This document shows, piece after piece, positions 43,733 to 52,162 of a DNA stretch of 64,000 nucleotides. This stretch comes from Niallia circulans NBRC 13626. Its GTDB lineage: Bacteria > Bacillota > Bacilli > Bacillales > Cytobacillaceae. Below the pieces are notes generated by a model that saw only the letters and a list, made by a program, of their open reading frames with translations, was not told the DNA's origin and ran no database searches. Within the stretch, counting starts at the first letter, position 1, and each line of letters starts with the position of its first letter. The stretch lies in assembly GCF_001591585.1 (NCBI RefSeq), contig NZ_BCVE01000004.1, positions 248,001 through 312,000 on the forward strand. Direction: 5' to 3'. The position numbers and the translations under genes are program-made.

Positions 43733-43905
43733 AAAACGAAACACCCTCTTTATTTCTATATATTTACACAACCTATCTGTTACCCATAGTCTAACATATT
43801 CCTAAAAACCATTTCTGTGGTAATTAAAACCATGATATGATAACTAAGTTATATTTAAGACACTTTTATTATTCATTCTTATAAAAAATAAAGGAGATTT
43901 TATGT

Positions 43906-44829
43906 ATGTTATTTGAAAGAAAGGGTGACTGGCTTTTCCTTAAAATCCCTTTACAATGGGAAGGATTATCAATTGAGGAGTTCTTTTCGCGAGTATTACT
44001 AGCTTCGAAAAAGCAGATTCATTTGTTTAAAATGGAGAAAAAAGTTCAATTAAATAACCAAAATGTACCATGGAATTCCCTACTTAAGCAGGAAGATATT
44101 TTAAAAATTAAGCTCTTTCAGCAGCAGCCAAATGACATTATTCCAACCTATATGGATCTCACTATTCTTTATGAAGATGATTTCCTTTTAGTCGTAAATA
44201 AACCTGATTCCATCGATACCCACCCTCATTCTTCTGAAGATACTTCTTCCTTATTAAATGGTGTGGCCTATTATTTATTATTAAGTGGAGAAGAAAGACA
44301 ATTAAAGCATATCCACCGATTGGATCGGGATACTACCGGGTGTATACTTTTTGCTAAACACGATTTAGTTGCTAACATGCTTGATTATCTTTTAAGAGAA
44401 AGAAAAATTAAAAGAACGTATATCGCTCTTATTGAGGGATTTTTAGCACAGAAAAAAGGAACGATTAATAAGCCGATTGGGAAGGATCGACATCATGGCA
44501 GCCGTAGAAGAATTTCAGAGACAGGACAGCAGGCAATCACCCATTTTAAACGAATCAAGCGGCTGCCCTTCGATGATTTAACGCTTATCTCATGTACTTT
44601 AGACACTGGCAGAACACATCAGATTAGAGTCCATTTAAGCTCCATAAATCATCCTCTTGCTGGAGACAAACTTTATGGCGGAAAACCTATGTTCCATCGA
44701 CAAGCACTTCATGCGGCGAAAATCCAATTCACCCATCCTATCTCTCAGGAACAAATTACAGTCTTTGCTCCACCATTAGACACCCCGCCGATTTTCCCTG
44801 ATGAAGATTGGGAATCGTTATTAAGTTGA
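43906..44829 (+). CDS. yhcT: RluA-family pseudouridine synthase (YhcT-like)
   Basis: The 307-residue protein has a short S4-like N-terminal region (about 1-70) and a RluA catalytic domain. The motif HIHRLDRDTTGCILFAK carries the catalytic Asp D140; DTGRTHQIRVHLSSINHPLA is the second signature. AAAGGAG precedes the ATG by about 10 nt. Enzymes of this family convert uridine to pseudouridine in rRNA or tRNA; the exact site is unknown. Confidence 0.92.
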   Translation: MLFERKGDWLFLKIPLQWEGLSIEEFFSRVLLASKKQIHLFKMEKKVQLNNQNVPWNSLLKQEDILKIKLFQQQPNDIIPTYMDLTILYEDDFLLVVNKPDSIDTHPHSSEDTSSLLNGVAYYLLLSGEERQLKHIHRLDRDTTGCILFAKHDLVANMLDYLLRERKIKRTYIALIEGFLAQKKGTINKPIGKDRHHGSRRRISETGQQAITHFKRIKRLPFDDLTLISCTLDTGRTHQIRVHLSSINHPLAGDKLYGGKPMFHRQALHAAKIQFTHPISQEQITVFAPPLDTPPIFPDEDWESLLS

Positions 44830-44844
44830 AGGATATGTTTTCAA

Positions 44845-44886
44845 CAAAAAAAGGAAATGGCTTAAAAAAGCTCATTTCCTTTTTTC
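44845..44886. terminator. Bidirectional terminator between yhcT and the GlsB-like gene
   Basis: AAAAAAGGAAATG and CATTTCCTTTTTT form the stem, with A and T runs on opposite sides between convergent genes. Confidence 0.9.
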
Positions 44887-44893
44887 TCTTTCT

Positions 44894-45148
44894 TTATGTT
44901 GTTTTACGCATTCCACGCATAATCAAGCTTAGAATAAATACTAGCACGACAGCGCCGATAATGCTCGGAATAATGGCGAAATCAGCAATGGATGGACCCC
45001 AATCTCCTAAAATTAATGATCCTAACCAAGCTCCAACAAAACCGGCAATAATATTACCAATAACTCCGCCAGGAATATCCTTACCAGTAATTAATCCTGC
45101 TAACCATCCTATAATACCACCTATTATTAATGACCATAAAAATCCCAT
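44894..45148 (-). CDS. GlsB/YeaQ/YmgE-family stress-response membrane protein
   Basis: AAGGAG 8 nt before ATG 45148 sets the start. The 84-residue protein has three transmembrane helices with Gly-rich family motifs IIGGIIGWLAGLITG and GVIGNIIAGFVGAWLG. The family is induced by stress in many bacteria but has no defined biochemical role. The charged tail MRGMRKTT is cytoplasmic or exposed. Confidence 0.88.
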   Translation of the reverse strand: MGFLWSLIIGGIIGWLAGLITGKDIPGGVIGNIIAGFVGAWLGSLILGDWGPSIADFAIIPSIIGAVVLVFILSLIMRGMRKTT

Positions 45149-45337
45149 ATTTAACACTCCTTTTCTTATAGTGTTGATAGTTTTCAATGAGATAGTGAAA
45201 AACATGCTGCAGCTATGATTTTCCCGTACGGTTTATTTTCACTATCTGCTTGTACTTATATTTACCACCCTTTGAGTCTTTTAAACATATCTATTACATT
45301 CATTGTTTTAAAAAGATTCATTCAAGTGCTTCCTAAC

Positions 45338-45370
45338 AAAAAATCTGCGCCTAATTAATTAGGCGCAGAC
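45338..45370 (-). terminator. Intrinsic terminator of the aldo/keto reductase gene
   Basis: TCTGCGCCTAATT and its exact complement form a 26-base perfect palindrome, followed by six T on the minus strand. Confidence 0.88.
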
Positions 45371-45405
45371 CTTTTGTTTGTTCCGTTTTATAGTCCTTAA
45401 ATTTA

Positions 45406-46236
45406 TTAAAATAATAATTCATCTGGATTACTGCCAAGTCTTTCATTCATATTTAAGCGATCGATTTGATCCATTTCCACTAAGCTTAGTTGAAAATCAA
45501 ATATCTCTGCATTTTCTTTGATTCTTTCTGGATGAACAGACTTTGGAATAATAATATTTCCATGTTGCAGATGCCAGCGTAAAATAACTTGAACAGGAGT
45601 TTTTTCATGTTTTTTTGCAATATAATTAAGTGTCGGTTCATTTACTAACCGACCTTTGGCAATTGGCGACCATGCTTCCACTTTTATATCTTTCTTCTTA
45701 CAATATTCTCTTACGCTCTCTTGGGAAAGTCTTGGATGTAATTCGATCTGGTTAACAGTTGGCTTCTCATTTGCATTAGCAAGTAAATGATCTAAATGAT
45801 GTTCATGAAAATTACTTACACCAATTGCTCTAACTAATCCTTCTTCATATAATTTCTCAAGTGCTTTCCATGTTTCCACATATTTATCTTTTCCCGGCCA
45901 ATGAATTAAATATAAATCTAGGTAGTCTAAATCTAATTTTTTCAAACTCGTTTCAAATGCTCTTAAAGTGGAATCATATCCTTGATCATCATTCCATACT
46001 TTAGTAGTAACAAATAACTCCTGTCTTTGGATAGCGCTTTCTTTTATCGCTCTGCCTACTCCTTCTTCATTCTTATAAATGGCAGCAGTATCAATAGAAC
46101 GATAACCAAGATCCAAAGCAGTTTTTACTGTATGGAAAACGGTGTCTCCCTCTTCTACTTTAAAAACACCAATTCCTAATTGTGGTATTTCTACTCCATT
46201 ATGCAGCTTCACTTTCTGTTCGATGCTATTGACCAA
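45406..46236 (-). CDS. yvgN: Aldo/keto reductase (YvgN/YtbE-like)
   Basis: TTG 46236 is 8 nt after GGAGG, giving 276 residues, the length of YvgN. Catalytic positions are visible: Asp in YRSIDTAAIYKNE with Tyr in the same segment, Lys in VTTKVWND, His in LYLIHWPG. The NADPH-binding end contains IIPKSVHPERIKEN. YvgN reduces methylglyoxal and other aldehydes. The symbol is by similarity only; YtbE-type paralogues are hard to separate without alignment. Confidence 0.85.
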   Translation of the reverse strand: MVNSIEQKVKLHNGVEIPQLGIGVFKVEEGDTVFHTVKTALDLGYRSIDTAAIYKNEEGVGRAIKESAIQRQELFVTTKVWNDDQGYDSTLRAFETSLKKLDLDYLDLYLIHWPGKDKYVETWKALEKLYEEGLVRAIGVSNFHEHHLDHLLANANEKPTVNQIELHPRLSQESVREYCKKKDIKVEAWSPIAKGRLVNEPTLNYIAKKHEKTPVQVILRWHLQHGNIIIPKSVHPERIKENAEIFDFQLSLVEMDQIDRLNMNERLGSNPDELLF

Positions 46237-46346
46237 ACAAAACACCTCCAAAAATCAGAATTATCCATATAATAACACTTATTGGAATACTTCTCTATAA
46301 ATATGAATTAATCCTTTTAAAAAATCGCCTGCTTCCTAATATATTT

Positions 46347-47186
46347 TTATTTTAAAATAAATAGAACGATTTTCTCCCACCATTTCCATGGCACCATATG
46401 CTTAAAAAGAATTGTACCTTTTGTTCCTTTTCCGACTATATAACGCAGTCTTGGATGCTTTTTCTTTGCGATGGAAACTATCTTTTCAGCCACTACCCTT
46501 GGATCTCCATTTTTTTTACTGCTATTATGTAAATATGTATCGAGCTGTTTCATATAAGAAGAATAAGGAGAAGAAGGCAAGGTAGATTTTTCAGCAATTT
46601 GCTTCCCTGTTGTCCAAATATTTGTTTGAAAAGAACCAGGCTCTACCAGAACGACTGGAATAGAAAAAGGAGCTAACTCTAATCTTAGGGCCTCACTCCA
46701 TCCTTCTAATGCAAATTTAGAGGAAACATATGGAGATAGGCCTGGAAATCCAATTTCGCCACTTATGCTGCTTATATTAATAATCATTCCTCTCCGCTGC
46801 ATCCTCATAAGCGGAAGAATACATTGCGTTACACGAATGGCTCCAAAAAAATTTGTATCCATCTGTCGTTGATATTCACCGATCGATATCTCCTCTGAAA
46901 AACCCGCTCCCGCATAGCCAGCGTTATTTATCAGTAAGTCAACTTGGCCTATTTTCTGTACATATAAACTTAAGTTTTCTACAGATTGGTCTGAAGTAAT
47001 ATCTAAAGAAACTATGTCTATATTAGAAATTATCCCCATTCTTGTTGCTTCCTCTACTAATTGCCCACTTTTATTCGTATCTCTCATCGATGCTATAACT
47101 GTATAGTTCGCTTTTGCAAATTCTAGTGTCATCCATTTCCCAAATCCACTATTCGCTCCAGTAATTAGTACTACTTTTTTTTCCAC
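46347..47186 (-). CDS. Short-chain dehydrogenase/reductase
   Basis: GTG 47186 follows GGGG by 5 nt; a GTG at 47207 is a possible longer start. The about 279-residue enzyme has the coenzyme motif ITGANSGFG, the NNAG motif, the catalytic Ser in INISSISG and YVSSK. The basic Arg in ASMRDTNK suggests NADPH. The C terminus is long and ends in a hydrophobic stretch (VPWKWWEKIVLFIL). It resembles classical SDRs such as YusZ. The substrate is unknown. Confidence 0.85.
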   Translation of the reverse strand: MEKKVVLITGANSGFGKWMTLEFAKANYTVIASMRDTNKSGQLVEEATRMGIISNIDIVSLDITSDQSVENLSLYVQKIGQVDLLINNAGYAGAGFSEEISIGEYQRQMDTNFFGAIRVTQCILPLMRMQRRGMIINISSISGEIGFPGLSPYVSSKFALEGWSEALRLELAPFSIPVVLVEPGSFQTNIWTTGKQIAEKSTLPSSPYSSYMKQLDTYLHNSSKKNGDPRVVAEKIVSIAKKKHPRLRYIVGKGTKGTILFKHMVPWKWWEKIVLFILK

Positions 47187-47393
47187 TTTTTCCCCTTTTC
47201 CTGCCACATATTATTCATATTCCCTTCTTAACATGACATTATATTGATTGTTGTTCGTGTTAACACTTCTCGTTGTAATTCTTCTATTCTTAAAGCCTTT
47301 TGATTGCATAGAGTGGATTGGGCATAATCTCCCCCACCTAATAAGAAATCTGCTTTCTTCTCGATAATCATAAGTCCATTGTAATATATAGAA

Positions 47394-47558
47394 CTAGTTT
47401 ATGGGATCCTGTTCTCTTCCCATAAGCCAACTTTCTCCAATAAAAATTTCATCCATTAACAGTGGCTCTCCCTTCTTTTTTGGACATTCTACTCTTACTT
47501 TATTATCATAAATAGAATTGGACACAATATAGGATGGAGATATGGAAAAACACTCCAT
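47394..47558 (-). CDS. Doubtful small ORF
   Basis: A 54-codon frame from ATG 47558 encodes MECFSISPSYIVSNSIYDN and ends EQDPIN. It looks protein-like but lacks a clear ribosome site and a recognised family. It may be a remnant. Confidence 0.3.
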   Translation of the reverse strand: MECFSISPSYIVSNSIYDNKVRVECPKKKGEPLLMDEIFIGESWLMGREQDPIN

Positions 47559-47745
47559 TCTCTGGAGAAAAATATTAAATCCGTGCAAATATTGTAAAAA
47601 AGTAATGTAGTTTTCTTAAAACTTTGTAAAGCAAATATTAAGTTTTTGTAAATTTCGTTTCAAAATACTATGCTATTCGACAACTTTCCTATAAAATATG
47701 TAAGGCTTAGTCATAATTTGTTATATATTAATGGAGGTAACCATA

Positions 47746-48363
47746 ATGGTTTTTAAAAAACAAGATAAGTTTGCTGTTATGTTAAAAAATATTGCTTCAA
47801 ATTTAAAAGAAGGAGCAGACTTTTTTGCTGACTATAAACTAACAAATGTTAGCGATTTAAAAACTTTTTCTGAAACAATGAAGGAAATTGAAACAAAAGG
47901 TGATACATATGTTCATGAAGTTATCACAGAATTAAATAAAGCCTTTATTACGCCGATTGAAAGAGAAGACATTCTAGCTCTTACAATGAGTATGGATGAT
48001 GTTTTAGACGGTCTTGAGAGTACTTCTGCACTTTTCGAAATGTACAATATCATTAGTGCAGATGAATATATGCTTCGTTTTGTGGAAGAAATCAAAAACT
48101 GTGCAGTAGAAATTGATAAAGCAGTAGATCTGCTTACAACTAAAAAATTACCTAAAATTAGAGAGTATGCAATTAGAATTAAAGATCACGAATCAAAATG
48201 TGATGGCATTTTACGTCAATCGATTAAAAACCTTTTCTCTGTAGAAAAAGATCCGATTCGTATTATCCAATATAAAGAAGTGTATGAAAATCTTGAGGAT
48301 ATCGCTGATTACTGTCAAAGTGTTGCCAACACACTTGAAAGTATCATTATGAAGAACGCATAA
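47746..48363 (+). CDS. ykaA: DUF47/PhoU-like phosphate transport accessory protein (YkaA-like)
   Basis: ATG 47746 lies 8 nt after GGAGG and gives 205 residues, the size of YkaA. The protein is all helix with PhoU-type metal motifs (EIETKGDTYVHEVITELNKA, FITPIEREDILALTMSMDDV, YENLEDIADYCQSVANTLES). It is 14 bases upstream of the Pit transporter gene. DUF47 proteins are thought to regulate or stabilise the linked PiT transporter. Confidence 0.9.
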   Translation: MVFKKQDKFAVMLKNIASNLKEGADFFADYKLTNVSDLKTFSETMKEIETKGDTYVHEVITELNKAFITPIEREDILALTMSMDDVLDGLESTSALFEMYNIISADEYMLRFVEEIKNCAVEIDKAVDLLTTKKLPKIREYAIRIKDHESKCDGILRQSIKNLFSVEKDPIRIIQYKEVYENLEDIADYCQSVANTLESIIMKNA

Positions 48364-48377
48364 GGAGTCTTTTTCCA

Positions 48378-49376
48378 ATGAATACATTATTAATACTTAC
48401 AATTTTAATCGTTGTCTTTGCCCTAGCATTTGATTTTATTAATGGCTTTCATGACACAGCCAATTCCATTGCTACTGCAGTATCAACAAAAGCACTAAAA
48501 CCGAAGCATGCCATTATTATGGCAGCATGTATGAACTTTATTGGTGCGATGACCTTTACTGGTGTGGCAAAGACAATTACAAAAGGAATCGTAGATCCTT
48601 TTCAATTAACAAATGGTTCTCTCGTTATCCTTGCAGCATTGATTTCTGCTATCATCTGGAATTTAGTCACTTGGTATTTTGGAATTCCAAGTAGTTCTTC
48701 CCATGCAATTATTGGATCAATCGCTGGAGCAGCAATTGCTTCTTCTGGTTTCTCCTCTCTTAATTACACTGGGTTTATTAAAATCATTGAGGCATTGATT
48801 CTTTCGCCTATCATCGCTTTTATTGTTGGATTTACCATTTACTCCATTTTTAAATTCTTTTTTAGGGATTTAAATTTAACAAAAACAAATAGACGTTTCC
48901 GCTATTTCCAAATATTCACTGCAGCATTGCAGTCTTATACGCATGGTACAAATGATGCTCAAAAAGCCATGGGGATTATTACGATGGCTTTATTAGCTAA
49001 TAATTATGTTTCAACAAGCGAGGTGCCATTTTGGGTACAATTTGCCTGTGCTACTGCAATGGGACTAGGGACTTCTGTAGGTGGTTGGAGAATTATCAAA
49101 ACCGTTGGTGGAAATATTATGAAAATTCGACCAGTAAATGGGGTAGCTGCTGATTTATCAGGAGCTATGATCATTTTCGGATCCACCTTAATTCACCTTC
49201 CAGTTAGTACAACCCATGTTATCTCTTCTTCTATTCTCGGTGTTGGTTCTGCACATCGTTTAAAAGGAGTTAAATGGGGAACAGCACAACGAATGATTAT
49301 TACCTGGGTTATTACATTGCCAATTTCAGCAAGTATCGCTGCAATTTGTTACTATATCCTGCATTTCTTTTTTTAA
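48378..49376 (+). CDS. pit: Low-affinity inorganic phosphate transporter (PiT family)
   Basis: The 332-residue membrane protein has the duplicated PiT signatures: FDFINGFHDTANSIATAVST near the N terminus and SYTHGTNDAQKAMGIITMAL in the second half, plus GIPSSSSHAI and PVSTTHVISS. AAGGAG lies about 12 nt before the ATG. It imports metal-phosphate complexes with protons. It is an operon with ykaA and ends at a strong terminator. Confidence 0.93.
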   Translation: MNTLLILTILIVVFALAFDFINGFHDTANSIATAVSTKALKPKHAIIMAACMNFIGAMTFTGVAKTITKGIVDPFQLTNGSLVILAALISAIIWNLVTWYFGIPSSSSHAIIGSIAGAAIASSGFSSLNYTGFIKIIEALILSPIIAFIVGFTIYSIFKFFFRDLNLTKTNRRFRYFQIFTAALQSYTHGTNDAQKAMGIITMALLANNYVSTSEVPFWVQFACATAMGLGTSVGGWRIIKTVGGNIMKIRPVNGVAADLSGAMIIFGSTLIHLPVSTTHVISSSILGVGSAHRLKGVKWGTAQRMIITWVITLPISASIAAICYYILHFFF

Positions 49377-49416
49377 GTAGAAGGATTATCATATACGGCT
49401 TTATAAATAAGGCCAT

Positions 49417-49460
49417 AAGAAAAACATCTTCACCCAATTGGGTAAAGATGTTTTTCTTAT
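49417..49460 (+). terminator. Intrinsic terminator of ykaA-pit
   Basis: AAGAAAAACATCTT and AAGATGTTTTTCTT enclose ACCCAATTGGGT; nearly the whole 42 bases are palindromic, with a T run on the plus strand. Confidence 0.92.
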
Positions 49461-49600
49461 TTTAAAGGGTAGCCAATCTTTTTTTAACGCTGTTTTCGTT
49501 AAGAGTGTTGTTTTTAGGTGAAAATTCCTGATTTCCTATTTTTCTGTTAAAATAAGGATATATCTAATACGAAATAGAGAATAGAATGGGGTTGATTATA

Positions 49601-50212
49601 TTGAAATTGCTATTAACCTCTAACGGTTTTTACAATGATGCTATTAAAGAGCAATTTTTAAAACTCATTAACGGCGAACCAAACGAACTGGACGTTGCTA
49701 TTATCACAACTGCATCGCCGCAAAAGGATAAAAATAGATTTGCTCAGAAGGCGAAAGAGGACTTTAAGGATATGGGGTTTCAAAACATAGATTTCATTGA
49801 TATAGAGTTTGATAACCCAAAAAGTCTTGCACATAAAGATGTCATATACATCAATGGTGGAAATCCATTTAACTTATTATTCCATACTAAACAGAGTGGG
49901 GCAGATAGTATCCTACAAGAGTTAGTTACCAAAAATGTTGTTATTGTAGGTGTAAGTGCTGGTGCTGTTATACTTGGTCCAAACATTAAAGTCGTTCATT
50001 TCTTCACACCGCAAATGAATGCACTAAATACTAAGGATTTTTCTGCATTAGACCTAACGGACAAACTTGTTTTTCCTCACTATGACCGAGAAGATTTGTT
50101 CAAGGATAGTACAAGCAAGACAATTGAAGATAGACTAAAAGAATTTGAAATCCTTGAAGGATGCGAAGTTACGAGATTAAAGGATGATGAATATATCACA
50201 GTAGAAAAGTAA
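49601..50212 (+). CDS. Peptidase S51-family protein (dipeptidase E-like)
   Basis: TTG 49601 follows GGGGTTGAT; ATG 49586 overlaps the same site and is less likely. The 203-residue protein has the S51 pattern: LLLTSNGFYNDAIKEQFL, YINGGNPFNLLFH, nucleophile Ser in VGVSAGAVILGP, and FPHYDRED. The family has a class I glutamine-amidotransferase-like fold and cleaves aspartyl dipeptides or related substrates. It stands alone and is followed by a short terminator and a transposase. Confidence 0.85.
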   Translation: MKLLLTSNGFYNDAIKEQFLKLINGEPNELDVAIITTASPQKDKNRFAQKAKEDFKDMGFQNIDFIDIEFDNPKSLAHKDVIYINGGNPFNLLFHTKQSGADSILQELVTKNVVIVGVSAGAVILGPNIKVVHFFTPQMNALNTKDFSALDLTDKLVFPHYDREDLFKDSTSKTIEDRLKEFEILEGCEVTRLKDDEYITVEK

Positions 50213-50218
50213 TTTATT

Positions 50219-50241
50219 GACCTCGAATTAGAGGTCTTTTA
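50219..50241 (+). terminator. Intrinsic terminator of the S51 gene
   Basis: GACCTC and GAGGTC pair around a 6-base loop and are followed by TTTTATT. It abuts the transposase gene end. Confidence 0.75.
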
Positions 50242-51186
50242 TTATGCACTTCTTCTAAACATCTCAACTGTCGTATAGTTTGATTTATGGACAGCACTAA
50301 ATAAAAGTTGCTTCACTCGTTCTTTGCGAGCCACCTTTGTGCTTTGTTCAAGGTATCTGAACCAAAACAGGTAGTTATCAAGATATTTGGTTGCCACACC
50401 TTGAAAACGGTCCATAAATTGTTTTAGTCGTTTGTGATAAGCATTAACGTGTTGAATATGGAAGATAGATTTTTTCACATAAATCCCTTTCCGCAAATTC
50501 ACCATTTCGTGCTGTAATCCCTTATCTTCGGCAAACTTTTTATAATTCGTAGCTGCATCTGAACATAACAAAGCAGAGGTGTCGATAAAGGCACCTAATA
50601 CCTTATCTATATCTGTTGATTTAATACACCCTTTTCCAGCCATTTGAGAGATGACTTGTCCATTTCGATCTTGTGCTACAAGAACACAGACCTGTTCCTT
50701 TGAGATACCTCGTTTTGTTGCGACACCGCCACGCTTACGAGGGTTTCTATGAGTAATAGACTTCTTCCCTTTGTCACTTTCCAAGAAAAAGGTTTCATCG
50801 CTTTCAACAATCCCTTTTAAAGTTTGATTGCCTAATGAACGGAGAGCATTCAAGATTTTATGTCGCCAGTAAAAAGCCGTAGAAATATGGATTTCTAAAG
50901 TATCAGAGATTTTAGGTAGCGTATAGCCTTCTACCATCATTTCAAAATATTTAACCCATTTATGAGGGTATCGAGAACCTGCCAACGGAGTATTGGTCAT
51001 ATCGTTAAAGGTCTTCCCACAGTCCTTGCACAAATATCGTTGCCTCGCACGATATTTGCCATTCTTCTTGACCGATACGCTTCCACAATGGAGGCAAGCC
51101 AAACCGCCAGAAAAACGAGTTTCACGAATATCTTTTAGCATCTTCGCAATATCTTCTCGTTCTTCAGGGAATAAGTCTTGTTTCAT
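50242..51186 (-). CDS. IS1595-family transposase
   Basis: The 314-residue protein has an N-terminal zinc ribbon (LACLHCGSVSVKKNGKYRAR then YLCKDCGKTF), an HTH-like segment and an ISXO2-type DDE domain (ESDETFFLESDKGKKSITHR, LCSDAATNYKKFA, HVNAYHKRLKQFMDRFQGV). It looks intact. The frame stays open for about 54 codons before ATG 51186 but without another start codon. I could not find convincing terminal inverted repeats, so the element borders are undefined; it may be a degenerate copy. Confidence 0.9.
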   Translation of the reverse strand: MKQDLFPEEREDIAKMLKDIRETRFSGGLACLHCGSVSVKKNGKYRARQRYLCKDCGKTFNDMTNTPLAGSRYPHKWVKYFEMMVEGYTLPKISDTLEIHISTAFYWRHKILNALRSLGNQTLKGIVESDETFFLESDKGKKSITHRNPRKRGGVATKRGISKEQVCVLVAQDRNGQVISQMAGKGCIKSTDIDKVLGAFIDTSALLCSDAATNYKKFAEDKGLQHEMVNLRKGIYVKKSIFHIQHVNAYHKRLKQFMDRFQGVATKYLDNYLFWFRYLEQSTKVARKERVKQLLFSAVHKSNYTTVEMFRRSA

Positions 51187-51541
51187 TGCTTCGTAGCTTT
51201 TTGTGTGTATTTTATGAAGAGCTTGTGCACATTCTTTGGTTGAACACCACTTTTTCTTACAGCCGAGCGCATTCTGGCTTTCCTTCCCTATATGAATATG
51301 AACACCGCTTTTCCTTGCAGCAAATAAATGCTCGCAATCTTCTGTTACTTAATTTCGCTAAATCACCAGTTTATAGAATTTAATAGCAAAAGTAGTACTT
51401 TTACCTATCTTACTTCTAACTTCAATAGCCCACTTGCTCGATCAATTTTCATCCTCCTAAGTTCAATTATGTTCTTCTATGTTTATACTCTTACACATAT
51501 GTATAAGAAGAATGGACAAGGAATAGATAGGATGATGTTTA
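51187..51541. other. Region between transposase and YitT gene
   Basis: The minus strand continues the transposase frame up to a stop at 51349-51351, encoding a Cys/Lys-rich segment (LGCKKKWCSTKECAQALHK) with no start. GGTGTTCAACC near 51232-51242 could belong to an element end. The rest, to the YitT start, is AT-rich with no recognised signal. Confidence 0.4.
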
Positions 51542-52123
51542 ATGATAGAAAAAATAGCGGCGATATTTGTCGGGAGCTTATTAATAGGCATGGGGGTAAA
51601 TGGATTTTTAGTCCCACATCATCTGTTAGATGGGGGCATAATTGGAATCGGCCTTATTTTGCACTATCACTACGAGGTTCCGACAGGTCTGTCTATGATT
51701 CTTTTAAGCATTCCCTTATATATACTGGTGTGGTTTTATAATAGGGAGTACTTTTTTTATGGCATAATTGGCTTCCTTGCTTCTTCCATCTCAATTGATT
51801 TCCTATCTTTTTTACGTGATTTATTTTCATTGAAACTTGTATTAAGTGCGATTTTGGGTGGAGTGATTATCGGCGTAGGGATTGGCCTCATGCTTCGATT
51901 TGAGACCAGCACTGGAGGGAAGGATCTCCTTGCCCAAGTCCTGTCAAAGATACTTTCTATTCAGGTAGGTCTCATCATTTTTCTAATAGATGGAATCGTT
52001 TTAGCCAGCGGCTATAAAATAATTGGGCTGACAACATTTTCAGCTTCTTTCTTAACTATTTTCTGTGTGGCTGTGTTTACGACTTTATTATCCAAAAACT
52101 CCCCTATAAGGAAGGAGAGGTAG
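51542..52123 (+). CDS. Short YitT-family membrane protein lacking DUF2179
   Basis: The 193-residue protein has five to six helices and the YitT motifs MGVNGFLVPHHLLDGGIIGIG and GVIIGVGIGLMLRFETSTGG, closely parallel to the 17557 gene. It ends after the membrane part (LLSKNSPIRKER), without the soluble C-terminal domain. AGGATG lies about 8 nt before the ATG. The natural stop is within a hairpin, so it may be a genuine short version. Confidence 0.85.
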   Translation: MIEKIAAIFVGSLLIGMGVNGFLVPHHLLDGGIIGIGLILHYHYEVPTGLSMILLSIPLYILVWFYNREYFFYGIIGFLASSISIDFLSFLRDLFSLKLVLSAILGGVIIGVGIGLMLRFETSTGGKDLLAQVLSKILSIQVGLIIFLIDGIVLASGYKIIGLTTFSASFLTIFCVAVFTTLLSKNSPIRKER

Positions 52124-52140
52124 CTATTACCTCTCCTTCC
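52110..52140. terminator. Hairpin between convergent YitT and kinase genes
   Basis: GGAAGGAGAGGTA and TACCTCTCCTTCC form a 13-bp perfect stem with a 5-base loop. It includes the YitT stop codon and lacks a clear T tract. Confidence 0.65.
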
Positions 52141-52162
52141 ACTTGACTTTAAATGCGACTTT

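Noticed and set aside
44808-45218. Plus-strand frame overlapping the end of yhcT and the GlsB-like gene
   Set aside because: It runs through a strong bidirectional terminator and is antisense to the GlsB-like gene.
45240-45300. Sigma-B type promoter (GTTTAA, GGGTGG) before the GlsB-like gene
   Set aside because: The spacer is only about 10 bases and the -10 differs from GGGTAT.
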